Shown: positions 42,277 through 51,034, counted from the stretch's first letter. The stretch is DNA of 64,000 bases from Ensifer sp. LCM 4579 (GCF_001854885.1 NZ_MDDV01000013.1:438272-502271); one strand, 5' to 3'. Program-made: numbers and translations. Notes: generated by a model from the letters alone, not told the origin.

Positions 42277-43170
42277 ATGAAAACGCTCGATCCGCTTGAC
42301 GGGATTGCCGCCTTTCTAGCGGTTTCCACGCATCTCAGCTTCTCCAAGGCGGCAGACGAGCTCAGCATGTCGCGTGCGACGGTGGGAGCCCAAGTCAGGC
42401 AGCTCGAGGATCGTCTCGGCATCCGCCTCTTTCAGAGATCGACGCGCAAGATCGCCCTTACCGAGGCGGGCGCGGCCTACCGGGAGGCGCTTTCGGGAAT
42501 CCTGCCGCAGATAAGGGAGGCGGAACGGGCGGCAACCTCGTTCCAGAAGGAGGCCGTCGGCCGACTGCGGGTGTCCGCGCCGCCCGATCTCGGGCATCTG
42601 GTGATCGTGCCGGCGGTTTCGGAGTTCCTCAAGCTCAACCCGGCTGTGTCCATCGAGCTGGACCTGTCGCATCGGGCCGTAAACCTGATCGAGGATGGTT
42701 TCGACCTTGCAATTCGAGGCCGCCTGTCGGTCGATATCAATCTCATCACCCGGCACCTGGCGACATCGTCAATCGTGATTTGTGCTTCACCCGCCTATAT
42801 TGCCCAACATGGTACACCGCAGACGCCGCACGACCTCGCACATCACTCCTGTCTCCACTTCGCCGAACTGAGATGGGGGCGGATCTGGCCGTTCAGCAGG
42901 AACGGTGAGGAGTTTCGCATTCCGATCGTGCCCCGGCTGGAACTCAATCACAGCCTTGGCCTGCGCGACGCCGCCTTGCTGGGGGTCGGTATCGTCCTCC
43001 TGCCCGACTTTATCGTCGGGGAAGACCTCACGCAGGGCCGGTTGATACGTCTTCTCCCCGACTGGGATATCAGCACGATACAGCTGCAAGCGGTCTATCC
43101 GGCCAATCGCCATATCGCGGTAAAGGTCCGACGCTTCGTCTCGTTCCTGGCAGCCAAACTGCGGCCGTAG
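42277..43170 (+). CDS. LysR-family transcriptional regulator
   Basis: 297 residues. The N-terminal winged helix (GIAAFLAVSTHLSFSKAADE; LSMSRATVGAQVRQLEDRLG) is followed by RLFQRSTRKIALTEAG and a LysR substrate-binding domain (LRVSAPPDLGHLVIVPAVSE; GFDLAIRGRLS). The effector is unknown. It is divergent from the cupin-NAT pair and is their likely regulator, as is usual for LysR genes in this arrangement. No strong ribosome-binding site precedes the ATG. Confidence 0.92.
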   Translation: MKTLDPLDGIAAFLAVSTHLSFSKAADELSMSRATVGAQVRQLEDRLGIRLFQRSTRKIALTEAGAAYREALSGILPQIREAERAATSFQKEAVGRLRVSAPPDLGHLVIVPAVSEFLKLNPAVSIELDLSHRAVNLIEDGFDLAIRGRLSVDINLITRHLATSSIVICASPAYIAQHGTPQTPHDLAHHSCLHFAELRWGRIWPFSRNGEEFRIPIVPRLELNHSLGLRDAALLGVGIVLLPDFIVGEDLTQGRLIRLLPDWDISTIQLQAVYPANRHIAVKVRRFVSFLAAKLRP

Positions 43171-43491
43171 ACGAGGTGAGATCCGCGCTCCGGACGAATG
43201 TGAGAATGAGGAAGGCGATCTGACGGGGCATGTGGCCAAGCCACAGCGGGCTGCTGTCGATTATTGTGATCAGGCGCGCACAGGATCGCTGCAGCTCTTT
43301 GAATTACAGCATTCCTTAAATCGGCTAGGATTTAAGCAAACTGTAAACCGTCGATCGGCCGAGGTGAGCGGAGAAACGAATGCGACGCGCACCAGCGTGC
43401 CTCGTTCAGCGATCCGTGCCCGCAACGCTGGGAGTGGTCGAAACGCGCAAACGACGTGCTGCATCCGGCAGCTCTGAATGAGGGACAGCCG
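43171..43491. other. 321-bp region without a protein gene
   Basis: This gap between lysR and the sulfatase gene contains the repeat-like element at 43288-43336. No coding potential was recognised: frames crossing it lack ribosome-binding sites and family motifs. The sulfatase ribosome-binding site (GAGGGA) closes it. Confidence 0.5.
43288..43336. repeat. Rhizobial intergenic repeat-like element with inverted repeat
   Basis: GCTGCAGCTCTTTGAATT followed by TCCTTAAATCGGCTAGGATTTAAG matches my memory of an abundant rhizobial intergenic repeat. The right part is a perfect dyad CTTAAATC-GGCTAG-GATTTAAG (43315-43336). It shares style with the element at 19650-19740. A genome-wide search would settle this. 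Confidence 0.5.
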
Positions 43492-45009
43492 ATGAAGGTC
43501 GTCTTCGTCCTCTTTGATTCTCTTAACCGACACGTGCTCGCCCCATATGGAGGGAGGCGTCTGCCGACGCCCAATTTCGATCGCTTGGCAGCGCGCGCGG
43601 CCACATTCGAGCGCCACTATGTCGGTAGCCTGCCCTGCATGCCGGCGCGCCGCGACCTGCAGACAGGACGGCTCAGCTTTCTCCACAGGAGCTGGGGACC
43701 TCTCGAACCGTTCGACAATTCCTTCCCCGAGATATTGTGCCGGGCCGGCGCGTACAGCCACCTCGTCACCGACCACTTCCACTATTTCGAAGACGGCGGC
43801 GCGACCTATCACACCCGGTATGACAGCTACGACTTCATCCGCGGGCAGGAGGGCGATCCCTGGAAGGCGATGGTGCAGCCGCCATGGGAGCGGCTGCGCC
43901 AGATGTATCATGAGCGGCAAATCAGCGAGACGGCACGCGACAAGTTTCGCCGCAACATCGTGAACCGCGAGTTCATCAAGGACGAGAGCGAGTTCCCGTC
44001 AGTGCGTTGCTTCGCCACCGGTCTGGAGTTCCTCGAGCGGAACCGGACTGCGGACAACTGGTTCCTGCAGATCGAAACGTTCGATCCGCATGAACCGTTC
44101 ACGGCGCCCCAGCGATTTCGCGAGGCATTCACGACTGGCTGGAACGGTCCGGTTCGCGATTGGCCGCGCTATGGCCGCGTCGATGATCTGCCGGAAGAAT
44201 GCGAGGAACTGCGCGCCAATTACTACGCTGTCGTCGCGCTCTGCGACGGTCTCATCGGGGAGCTTCTCGATTATTTCGATCGGTACGACCTCTGGCGCGA
44301 TACCGCGCTTGTCGTCACCACCGATCACGGTTTTCTTCTTGGCGAGCATGATTTCTGGGCGAAGAACCGGATGAACATGTATGAGGAGATCGTACACATC
44401 CCGCTCTTCGTCTACGATCCGCGGCGACGGGCAAGCCCCGGCGTCCGGCGATCGGCCCTGACCCAGACCATCGATCTTACGCCGACATTCCTCGATCTGT
44501 TCGGCGTGCCGGCCCCTGCCGAGATGCAGGGGTGTTCACTGCTGCCTCTGCTTGACGCCGATGGCGAACTGCGGCACGGCGCTCTATTCGGTTATTTCGG
44601 CGGTGCGATCAACGTGACCGATGGGCGTTATACCTATCACCGGTTTCCGCCCGATCCTCGCTCGCAAGAGCTCTACCAGTACACACTGATGCCGACGCAT
44701 ATCTGGGAGCCGTTCACGCCGGAAGAACTCGCTGGAGCTTTGCTTGCACAGCCGATGCCCTTCACGAAGGGAGCGCCCGTCCTCAAAGTGCCAGTCATCA
44801 AGCGGTCGCCGATGTTCGACAACTACGGTCCCGGCGCGCTCCTTGAGAGCGAAACCCGGCTCTACGACCTCGCCGATGATCCCGGACAGGAGTCGCCCAT
44901 CTCTTCCCCGGAGGTCGAGGAGGCAATGATCCGTCTCATGCAAGGTCTCATGCGCGCGAATGATGCCCCGCCCGAAGCCTACGCCCGCATCGGGATCGAG
45001 GCTAAGTAA
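43492..45009 (+). CDS. Sulfatase (alkaline phosphatase superfamily)
   Basis: 505 residues of the type I sulfatase family, which hydrolyse sulfate esters using formylglycine. The modification motif C-x-P-x-R is present as C49-M-P-A-R53. Metal-binding segments are VLFDSLN at the N-terminus and VVTTDHGFLLGEHDFWAK in the second half. No signal peptide is visible, so a cytoplasmic location, as for rhizobial choline sulfatase, is likely. The formylglycine-generating enzyme is not in the window. ATG 43492 with GAGGGA upstream is preferred to an earlier ATG at 43456. The 3' end overlaps the convergent dehydratase gene by 8 bp. Confidence 0.88.
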   Translation: MKVVFVLFDSLNRHVLAPYGGRRLPTPNFDRLAARAATFERHYVGSLPCMPARRDLQTGRLSFLHRSWGPLEPFDNSFPEILCRAGAYSHLVTDHFHYFEDGGATYHTRYDSYDFIRGQEGDPWKAMVQPPWERLRQMYHERQISETARDKFRRNIVNREFIKDESEFPSVRCFATGLEFLERNRTADNWFLQIETFDPHEPFTAPQRFREAFTTGWNGPVRDWPRYGRVDDLPEECEELRANYYAVVALCDGLIGELLDYFDRYDLWRDTALVVTTDHGFLLGEHDFWAKNRMNMYEEIVHIPLFVYDPRRRASPGVRRSALTQTIDLTPTFLDLFGVPAPAEMQGCSLLPLLDADGELRHGALFGYFGGAINVTDGRYTYHRFPPDPRSQELYQYTLMPTHIWEPFTPEELAGALLAQPMPFTKGAPVLKVPVIKRSPMFDNYGPGALLESETRLYDLADDPGQESPISSPEVEEAMIRLMQGLMRANDAPPEAYARIGIEAK

Positions 45010-46015
45010 TACGAGCGCGACGGGTCGGTTCAACCTGATCGTCGCAAAGATAAGCGCGCATCTGCTCCGGTGTCAGATTGCCGCCGCACAGGATCGTCGC
45101 CACGGAGTGCCCTGCGAGCTCTTCCTGGTGTTCGAGCGCCGCGGCCACGCCGGCAGCACCCGCCGGTTCGACGACGAGGCCGTAATGCGCGTGGCAGAAG
45201 CGCATGGCGGCGCGAATGGAATTCTCGCCGACGGTCCAGACATCATCGACGGTTGCTTTCATCGACTCGAGCGCGTATCGGATCGGCTCGCGAACGGCGA
45301 TACCGTCCGCGATCGTCGGTGCCGAAGCTGTGCTGATCAAAGCGTCGCGCTGCCAGGAGAGCAGCATGGCAGGGGCGGCCTCGGCCACGACGCCGATGAC
45401 GCGGCACGAGGGCATCTGCGCCTTGACCCACGTGCCGACGCCGGTCAAGAGCGCACCGTTGCCGAGCGGCACGAGGATGGCGTCGAAAGCCGTACCGCGC
45501 TGTTCCGCCTGCTGCGTGACCTCAAGCGCAATTGTCCCGGCGCCCTCGGCGATAGCCCCATGCGCCCCATCCTCGACGAAGGCATATGTCTCTGCTTCGC
45601 CGAAGCGGCGTGCCTCCGTCTTGGCCGCGTCGAAATCATCTCCATGCAAATGCACCTCGGCGCCGAGGCGCCGCATGGCGGCAATCTTCAGCGGGTTGGC
45701 GTTCGTCGCCGCGAAGATGATCGCGCGCCGCTGCCGCTTGGCCGCCGCATAGGCGAGCCCCTGGCCGAAGTTTCCGGCCGAAGCGGTAACGAGCGGGGCC
45801 TCGGAGGCAGGCATCGTCTCGAGAAGCCAGTCGGTTCCACGTCCCTTGAAGGCGCGAATCGGGTTGAGCGTTTCCACCTTGGCATGGAGCTTCAGCCCAA
45901 GCGCGGCATCGGCCGATGCGTGCCGCACGAGCGGCGTGTTCAGGAAAAGTGGATCGATCGCGTCATAGGCTGCAAGGATGGCGTCGACGCTGGGGAGGTG
46001 TTGCAAATCGGTCAT
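45002..46015 (-). CDS. Threonine dehydratase-like PLP enzyme (fold type II)
   Basis: 337 residues. The PLP lysine is in NPIRAFKGRGTDWLL, the phosphate-binding loop is PLGNGALLTGVG, and TASAGNFGQGLAYAA contains the asparagine that contacts the cofactor. The C-terminal VVEPAGAAGVAAALEH fits serine/threonine ammonia-lyase. It would deaminate threonine or serine, or act as a racemase. No ACT regulatory domain is present, so the form is of the catabolic type. I place the start at ATG 46015; an upstream in-frame start at 46111 would overlap the divergent regulator. The Lrp/AsnC gene is divergent and probably controls it. Confidence 0.85.
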   Translation of the reverse strand: MTDLQHLPSVDAILAAYDAIDPLFLNTPLVRHASADAALGLKLHAKVETLNPIRAFKGRGTDWLLETMPASEAPLVTASAGNFGQGLAYAAAKRQRRAIIFAATNANPLKIAAMRRLGAEVHLHGDDFDAAKTEARRFGEAETYAFVEDGAHGAIAEGAGTIALEVTQQAEQRGTAFDAILVPLGNGALLTGVGTWVKAQMPSCRVIGVVAEAAPAMLLSWQRDALISTASAPTIADGIAVREPIRYALESMKATVDDVWTVGENSIRAAMRFCHAHYGLVVEPAGAAGVAAALEHQEELAGHSVATILCGGNLTPEQMRAYLCDDQVEPTRRARIT

Positions 46016-46098
46016 GGCGGCAGCATAGATGCCTTCCTTGGGAAAGTGTCGCAGACAGGCGCCAAAAATCGAGTGAATCTCCCTGATCGGATAAAAAA

Positions 46099-46575
46099 GT
46101 GAATACTTCACCCAAAAAGCTCACAGCAACCGACCAGGCGATCCTGCGAATAGTGCAGGAGGACGCTCGGGCGACGATAGAGGACATCGCGGCGAAAACC
46201 GGGCTCTCGGCGTCGTCGGCGCAGCGGCGCCTGCAGCGCTTGCGTGAGGAGAAAGTCATCCTTGGCGAGGTTTCCATCATCGATCCCAAGAAGCTCGGCC
46301 TCGGTGTGACGCTGCTCGTCGAACTCGAGCTCGAGCGGGACCGGCCGGAACTGATGGTCAAACTCCACCATTGGATCGCGAGAACGCCCGAAGTCCAGGA
46401 AGCTTGGTGCATCACCGGCCGCGGCGACTATACGCTCGTCGTCGTCTGCGGCTCGATCGAGGAATTCGATTTGCTCGCCGAGCGGCTGATGAACGAAAAC
46501 CCGAACATCCGCAAATTCACCACGCATGTCGTCCTGAAGACGCTGAAGCGGGGATTGGCACTGCCGCTGAAATGA
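46099..46575 (+). CDS. Lrp/AsnC-family transcriptional regulator
   Basis: 158 residues. The N-terminal helix-turn-helix (ILRIVQEDARATIEDIAAKT; GLSASSAQRRLQRLREEKVI) is followed by the RAM effector domain (VTLLVELELERDRPE; GRGDYTLVVVC). Such regulators respond to amino acids. Divergence from the threonine-dehydratase-like gene suggests it senses threonine, serine or a product. The start is GTG 46099, 84 bp from that gene's ATG; no strong ribosome-binding site was seen. Confidence 0.9.
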   Translation: MNTSPKKLTATDQAILRIVQEDARATIEDIAAKTGLSASSAQRRLQRLREEKVILGEVSIIDPKKLGLGVTLLVELELERDRPELMVKLHHWIARTPEVQEAWCITGRGDYTLVVVCGSIEEFDLLAERLMNENPNIRKFTTHVVLKTLKRGLALPLK

Positions 46576-46771
46576 GGCGCCGCATCTCATCGTCGGCGAC
46601 GATCGGCGATTTCGGCGTGACGATTTCAAGCGCGCCGACGGTGGTAGCCAGGATCGCCACGAGGGCGCATAGTCGCCAGAAGACGCGGCGGCTCTCCCCA
46701 TTTTTGATGTCATGCAGCCCTTGGCCTCGCATGAGGATCTGAATTGAAAGTGCGGCATCAAGGATGGTCAT
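46517..46771 (-). CDS. Small hypothetical single-span membrane protein
   Basis: 84 residues. One hydrophobic helix (VFWRLCALVAILATTVGALE) sits mid-chain after a basic segment. No family is recognised. Support for a real gene is the AAGGAG placed 8 bases before ATG 46771. Against it, the last 59 bp lie antisense to the AsnC gene's 3' end and there is no known relative. It may be a local small membrane protein or a chance frame. Confidence 0.4.
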   Translation of the reverse strand: MTILDAALSIQILMRGQGLHDIKNGESRRVFWRLCALVAILATTVGALEIVTPKSPIVADDEMRRLISAAVPIPASASSGRHAW

Positions 46772-46927
46772 GGCCGGCGCTCCTTCTGAGGATTGACGAC
46801 CAATGGTCGAACGACGGCATCGCATTTCGACATGCGCTCGCCAGATCACAGAAAAATTTCCGGGCTCTGTCGAAACCTGCCCAGGCTGATCGTTAACAGA
46901 CTGGTCGACCACAGGAGGAACCGCATT

Positions 46928-47287
46928 ATGGAATATCTATGTCTGGTCTGGCGCGAAGAGGGGACTTTCGAGGCCTTGTCCAAAGAGGAGCAGGTCCAAC
47001 TGGACAGGAACTCCCTGGCATATGATCAGGATCTAGCCAGGCGCGGCCATCTGATCGCGGCCAAAGCGCTGCAGCCGCCGGCGAATTCGGTGGTGGTTCG
47101 CGTGCGTCAGGCCGAGATCTCGGTGACCGACGGCCCATTCGCCGAAAGCAAGGAGCAGATCGCCGGGTTCATCCTCGTCGAGGCGAAGGATTTGAACGAG
47201 GCGATCCGCATCGCCGCAGGCATTCCGCTCGCGAAGCTCGGCAGCATAGAGGTGCGGCCGATCCTTGATTTCGGCAGCGGTTCGTGA
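46928..47287 (+). CDS. YciI-family (DGPF) protein
   Basis: 119 residues of the YCII/DGPF family, small ferredoxin-like proteins of unknown function that often sit next to ECF sigma factors. The family core VTDGPFAESKEQIAGFILVE and the C-terminal GSIEVRPI are present. AGGAGG lies 9 bases before the ATG. A second YciI gene follows after 10 bp, so the two form a short operon. No ECF sigma gene is adjacent in this window. Confidence 0.85.
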   Translation: MEYLCLVWREEGTFEALSKEEQVQLDRNSLAYDQDLARRGHLIAAKALQPPANSVVVRVRQAEISVTDGPFAESKEQIAGFILVEAKDLNEAIRIAAGIPLAKLGSIEVRPILDFGSGS

Positions 47288-47297
47288 GGAGGGGGCG

Positions 47298-47669
47298 ATG
47301 AACTATCTTTGTCAGATATGGTTCGAAACCTCGGCAATCGAGGAGCTGTCCGAGGAGCAGCAGCAAAAGCTCACCTCGGACTGCAGGGCCTACGACGATG
47401 GGCTCGCCGAAGGCGGTCACCTGATCCTTGCTCAAGCTCTGCGGGCCCCGGCAACCGCAAAGACAGTGCGCACGCGCGACGGCAAAATCTCGGTCACCGA
47501 CGGCCCCCTCGCCGAGATCAAGGAATTCCTCGGCGGCATCATTCTCTTTCGGGCCGAAAGCATGGACGAAGCCCTCCACATCGCCAGCCGCTCGCCTCTC
47601 GCGAGGTTCGCCGCTTCCTTCGCAAGCGGATTGCAGAGCTTGCCAGCGAGGACCCGAGCGGCGCTGTAG
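47298..47669 (+). CDS. YciI-family (DGPF) protein with divergent C-terminus
   Basis: 123 residues, a tandem paralogue of the preceding gene. The core VTDGPLAEIKEFLGGIILFR matches the family. The usual terminal strand GxxEVRPI is replaced by an unrelated tail (RFAASFASGLQSLPARTRAA), so the C-terminus may have been recast by an old frameshift. GGAGGGGG precedes ATG 47298. YciI proteins may dimerise, so a heterodimer with its neighbour is possible (inference). Confidence 0.8.
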   Translation: MNYLCQIWFETSAIEELSEEQQQKLTSDCRAYDDGLAEGGHLILAQALRAPATAKTVRTRDGKISVTDGPLAEIKEFLGGIILFRAESMDEALHIASRSPLARFAASFASGLQSLPARTRAAL

Positions 47670-47692
47670 CCACTCGCGGCCCGGGGCTTTAG

Positions 47693-48613
47693 TTAGTGGT
47701 CCCGCAACATGTTCTGGAGAATTTCCTCGACGGAGTGCGGTGAAATTCCAAGCGCTCCAAATCCGGGCATCTCGGGCGATAACACATTGTCCACCTGCAT
47801 CAGTTCCACCTGGTTCCGAGTGACGGGCGGACTGGGAAGCAATTCCAACGCCCACGCCAGTGCCTGCCACACGGCAAATGGCACTGGAACTAATATCGGT
47901 CTAAGACCGGCTTCGTGCGCAACGGCTCTGAGAAGCTCCTCGTACGAGTAGACGCGAGGACCACCGCATTCATACGTGGTCGCGTGTGGTTCCGCCCCCT
48001 GCAGCACTCTCGCGATCGCCTCCGCCACATCGTCGGCATAGGCCGGCTGCAATCTCGTCAGGCCGCGGCCAAACATCGGATAGATGGGAAGCCGGCGGAG
48101 AAGTTTTAGGATGACGGTGAGAAACGCGTCATCCGGCCCGAACATAACCGCCGGGCGGATCAGTATGGCGTCGGCAAAGGCGGCGCGAACCGCTAATTCG
48201 CCTTCGCCACGCTTGCGAATATAGGGTGACGGCGAGGCAGCATCCGCGCCGATTCCTGAAACGTGGACGAGCCGTTCGACGCCGGCTCGGCGTGCTTGAG
48301 CTGCTACCCGCTGGGCCGACTCGACATGCACGGAATGCAAGGTCTGCCGTCCGCGTTCGACATAGAGACTGACCGCATTGACCACGCCGTGAGCGCCGCC
48401 AAGCGCATCGGCGATCGAGCGCTCATCGTGGATGTCGGCTTCGACTGATTGAAGCTGCGGATCATCGGAACCAAACAGCTTTGTGCCCCTTTCCGGATGC
48501 CTCGTTGCAATCCGAACGGAAAACCCGCCGCTGCGAAGATGCCGAACAACGCGGCGCCCGAGAAATCCAGTCCCGCCGAAGACGGTGATGATGCGGTGGC
48601 TCATGCCTGCCAT
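47693..48613 (-). CDS. NDUFA9-like atypical SDR, NAD(P)-binding protein
   Basis: 306 residues. The Rossmann motif FGGTGFLGRRVVRHL at the N-terminus is of the atypical short-chain dehydrogenase (NDUFA9/complex I 40-kDa subunit-like) type. HVSGIGADAASPSPYIRKRG carries the Tyr-x3-Lys region shifted as in this group, and LIRPAVMFGPDDAFL follows. A C-terminal hydrophobic stretch could touch a membrane. Relatives handle quinones or NAD(P) redox repair; the substrate here is unknown. ATG 48613 with GACGAGG 7 bases upstream is chosen; ATG 48604 is an alternative. Confidence 0.82.
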   Translation of the reverse strand: MAGMSHRIITVFGGTGFLGRRVVRHLRSGGFSVRIATRHPERGTKLFGSDDPQLQSVEADIHDERSIADALGGAHGVVNAVSLYVERGRQTLHSVHVESAQRVAAQARRAGVERLVHVSGIGADAASPSPYIRKRGEGELAVRAAFADAILIRPAVMFGPDDAFLTVILKLLRRLPIYPMFGRGLTRLQPAYADDVAEAIARVLQGAEPHATTYECGGPRVYSYEELLRAVAHEAGLRPILVPVPFAVWQALAWALELLPSPPVTRNQVELMQVDNVLSPEMPGFGALGISPHSVEEILQNMLRDH

Positions 48614-48800
48614 GGCGCAACCTCGTCAGCTGGGAATCCGCGCCGACTCCGACCTGAACGTGAAGAAAGCTGATCCAAGATAGCAAATGCAGTCCTTTGC
48701 CGAGAATGCTGCGTTCACGCGTAGGCGGCAGCGGGACAACCACAGTCGTTCGAGATGCAGCACGCCGGCCTTTATTCCGCCCGCTTCTTCATTCTTTGTT

Positions 48801-48816
48801 AAGGAATACATTCCTT
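48801..48816. promoter_or_regulatory. Inverted repeat upstream of the membrane coiled-coil gene
   Basis: AAGGAAT-AC-ATTCCTT, two perfect 7-bp arms, lies 17-32 bases before the ATG at 48833. It could be an operator or a leader hairpin near the CGGAG ribosome-binding site. Confidence 0.3.
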
Positions 48817-48832
48817 TACGGAGATTTCGCTC

Positions 48833-50128
48833 ATGACGCTCGGAGCATCCCAACGTTTGCACGAGGGCGTCGCGGCCGTCGAGACCATGACGCGTTTTGC
48901 GCTGGCAGTGCTGGCGCTCGCCTCGGGCGTCTACACGTATCTCGGCGTGCGCAGCCTTCTCGACGGCTCGCCGACCGCGGTGTTCTTTGCAGCGATCATC
49001 TATTCGGCCTCGGTTTCGGTCGGTATCTACGCCTTCTGGTCCTACATGGCGCGCTTCTATCCGCATGTGACCACCCATGTGGGGCGGGCCGCCATGCTGG
49101 GTGTAATGGCCTTGGGCGCGGCGATGATCATCGCCATGTCGAGTTGGCTCAATGCGGCGGCGCTGGCCGGTTCGGCCGCACTCGAACAACACCTCGCGGA
49201 AACGGTGGAGGATTATAGCGGCGATCTCGACCGGGCGCACCAGAATGCACTCGCGGCTCAAAGCCTGCTTCCCGATATCCAACGCGTATCCGAACGCTTC
49301 GCCCAGCTCGCCCTCTCGGAGCGGCAATCGGGAGCGCTGACGGGGACGCAAGGATCCGGAAGCGTGGTACAGCTTCTGTCGCAGATGTCGGCGCAGATGA
49401 AGGAGCTGGAGAATGGCGTCAACGCCTCCCGCGAACAGGTCACGAAACTATTCAATGACGGGCAGAAGCGGCTCGAAACCATGCGCAGGCTCGTCTCGGC
49501 GCCGGGCGCCGTGTCGCCGCGTGCCGACCAGTTCTCCTCCGAAGTGGTGGCGCTCACAGGTGTGATAGCTTCCCTCGGGCAGACTTCGATTGCACCCTCG
49601 ATCCGCCGCGCCGCAGACGACCTCTCGCTCGGCTTCATCGCGCCGGTCGCCGACGGCGGCAATGCGGATCTCGTCAATCGCCAGGACACGGTGATGGAGA
49701 CGGTGCGGTCCTCTGTGGCGGCGCAGTCCAGGGTTCTTTCGGAAGCGGCCGACGAGATTCTCGCCCGCCAGCCCGTGGCGGAGCGTCGCTTCGTGCCGCT
49801 CTCCTCGGCCGAAGCCGTGCTGCGTTATGCGACCGATTTCATCCCCGCGTGGGCCGGGGCCATTTCCATCGACCTGCTGCCAGGCGTGCTGGTCTTCATT
49901 CTGGCCACGGTGCACGGCGTCATCCGCAAACAGGAGGAGAAGATGCCATTTGCGGAGCGCATTACGGCGGCCGAGCTCCTGAGAGCGCTTGAGGTACAAC
50001 GAGCCGTAACGGCAAACGGAGTGAGCCCGTCGGAGATTGACTCTCTTCCGGAAGGAGAAGAGCTGAGCAACATCACCAGCCTGGAGGCGAGGGCGCGCGC
50101 GAAGGATCGGTTGCATGAGGATCGATGA
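48833..50128 (+). CDS. Membrane protein with periplasmic/cytoplasmic coiled-coil, function unknown
   Basis: 431 residues. Three N-terminal membrane helices (ALAVLALASGVYTYLGV; AVFFAAIIYSASVSVGIYAF; MLGVMALGAAMIIAMSSWL) are followed by ~200 residues rich in heptad-like helix (EQHLAETVEDYSGDLDRAHQ; QLLSQMSAQMKELENGVNAS). A fourth helix follows (AISIDLLPGVLVFILATVHG) and then a charged ~70-residue tail. I recognise no named family. The architecture recalls scaffold or receptor-like membrane proteins. It overlaps the next gene, a ClpP-like protein, by 14 bp, so the two are translationally linked and probably work together. Confidence 0.75.
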   Translation: MTLGASQRLHEGVAAVETMTRFALAVLALASGVYTYLGVRSLLDGSPTAVFFAAIIYSASVSVGIYAFWSYMARFYPHVTTHVGRAAMLGVMALGAAMIIAMSSWLNAAALAGSAALEQHLAETVEDYSGDLDRAHQNALAAQSLLPDIQRVSERFAQLALSERQSGALTGTQGSGSVVQLLSQMSAQMKELENGVNASREQVTKLFNDGQKRLETMRRLVSAPGAVSPRADQFSSEVVALTGVIASLGQTSIAPSIRRAADDLSLGFIAPVADGGNADLVNRQDTVMETVRSSVAAQSRVLSEAADEILARQPVAERRFVPLSSAEAVLRYATDFIPAWAGAISIDLLPGVLVFILATVHGVIRKQEEKMPFAERITAAELLRALEVQRAVTANGVSPSEIDSLPEGEELSNITSLEARARAKDRLHEDR

Positions 50129-50897
50129 GGCTTCCTGGGTACTGGCGCGGCTTGACGATGGCATGCTGATGCGCGGCGCCTTCTTCACGCTGTTGTCTGC
50201 AGCGGCGATCTTCCTCTGGATCGATATGCGCGAAATCGCAGCCATGAACGCTGAATTTCCCGGCATCGACCCGCTTCGCCAGGACCAGCCGGTGCTGCCT
50301 CCTGCGCTGACCGAAGGCGCACCAGGCGCTCCGCCGGTGCAACCCGCCAGCTCCAATGAAGTGCTGCGCCAGCCGATGAAACTCGAGCTCAGATCCGGTG
50401 GCGTTTTGCTCGCCGAAGGTACGATCGACCTCGGGGCCGCGGCGCGCTTCGCCGAGGAGATCGCCGCGCGCGGCGAATATGTGAAGACGGTGGCGCTCAA
50501 TTCCCCGGGCGGATCGGTGGAAGACGCGATCGCCATCTCGAAACTCATCCGCGAAAAGCAGCTCAATACCAAGGTGGCATCAAGGGCGCTCTGCGCCTCC
50601 TCGTGCCCTATCGTCTTTGCCGGCGGCGTGGCGCGCATGGCCGAAAAGGATGCCGTCGTCGGCGTGCACCAGGTCTTTAGCGGCAGCGGACAGACGACGG
50701 CAGAACAGGCGATGTCGGCCGCGCAATCCACCACCGCCCGGGTCGCCCGTCACCTCCATGCGATGGGTATTGGCGCCGGGCTCTGGATCAATGCTCTCGA
50801 AACGCCGCCGGACAGGCTCTACTACCTCACAGTGGAGGAGATGGCGGATTTCAAGCTGACGACAGAACCGGTCGCAACCGCCGAGAAAAAAGGCTGA
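50115..50897 (+). CDS. ClpP-like periplasmic protein (COG3904 type)
   Basis: 260 residues. One N-terminal membrane anchor (GAFFTLLSAAAIFLWIDM) and a Pro-rich linker lead to a crotonase/ClpP-fold domain. VALNSPGGSVEDAIAISKLI, the likely nucleophile region RALCASSCPIVFAGG and GVHQVFSG (His) follow the ClpP Ser-His layout. An active serine protease is thus plausible. Members of this group are annotated only as predicted periplasmic proteins. The reading frame starts inside the previous gene. A function as membrane-tethered protease acting with that coiled-coil protein is inference. Confidence 0.78.
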   Translation: MRIDEASWVLARLDDGMLMRGAFFTLLSAAAIFLWIDMREIAAMNAEFPGIDPLRQDQPVLPPALTEGAPGAPPVQPASSNEVLRQPMKLELRSGGVLLAEGTIDLGAAARFAEEIAARGEYVKTVALNSPGGSVEDAIAISKLIREKQLNTKVASRALCASSCPIVFAGGVARMAEKDAVVGVHQVFSGSGQTTAEQAMSAAQSTTARVARHLHAMGIGAGLWINALETPPDRLYYLTVEEMADFKLTTEPVATAEKKG

Positions 50898-51006
50898 GCC
50901 ATTGCTGCGATCCGCCTAACGGCCACGCGGAGGTCAAACGCAGCTCGAATCCTGACCGCTTATCGGCTGAGTCTTCTGGCGCGGTTGCTCCCTGATCAAC
51001 CCCTTT

Positions 51007-51034
51007 TTGAAATCGGCGTTCAATGACACCATGT
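51007..51034 (+). promoter_or_regulatory. Probable RpoH (heat-shock) promoter of cbpA
   Basis: TTGAA (51007-51011) in the context CTTTTTGAA, a 17-base spacer and CCATGT (51029-51034) match the alphaproteobacterial sigma-32 pattern CTTGAA-N17-CCATnT in all but one or two positions. It lies about 150 bases upstream of the DnaJ-type gene, a family known to be heat-inducible. Confidence 0.6.
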
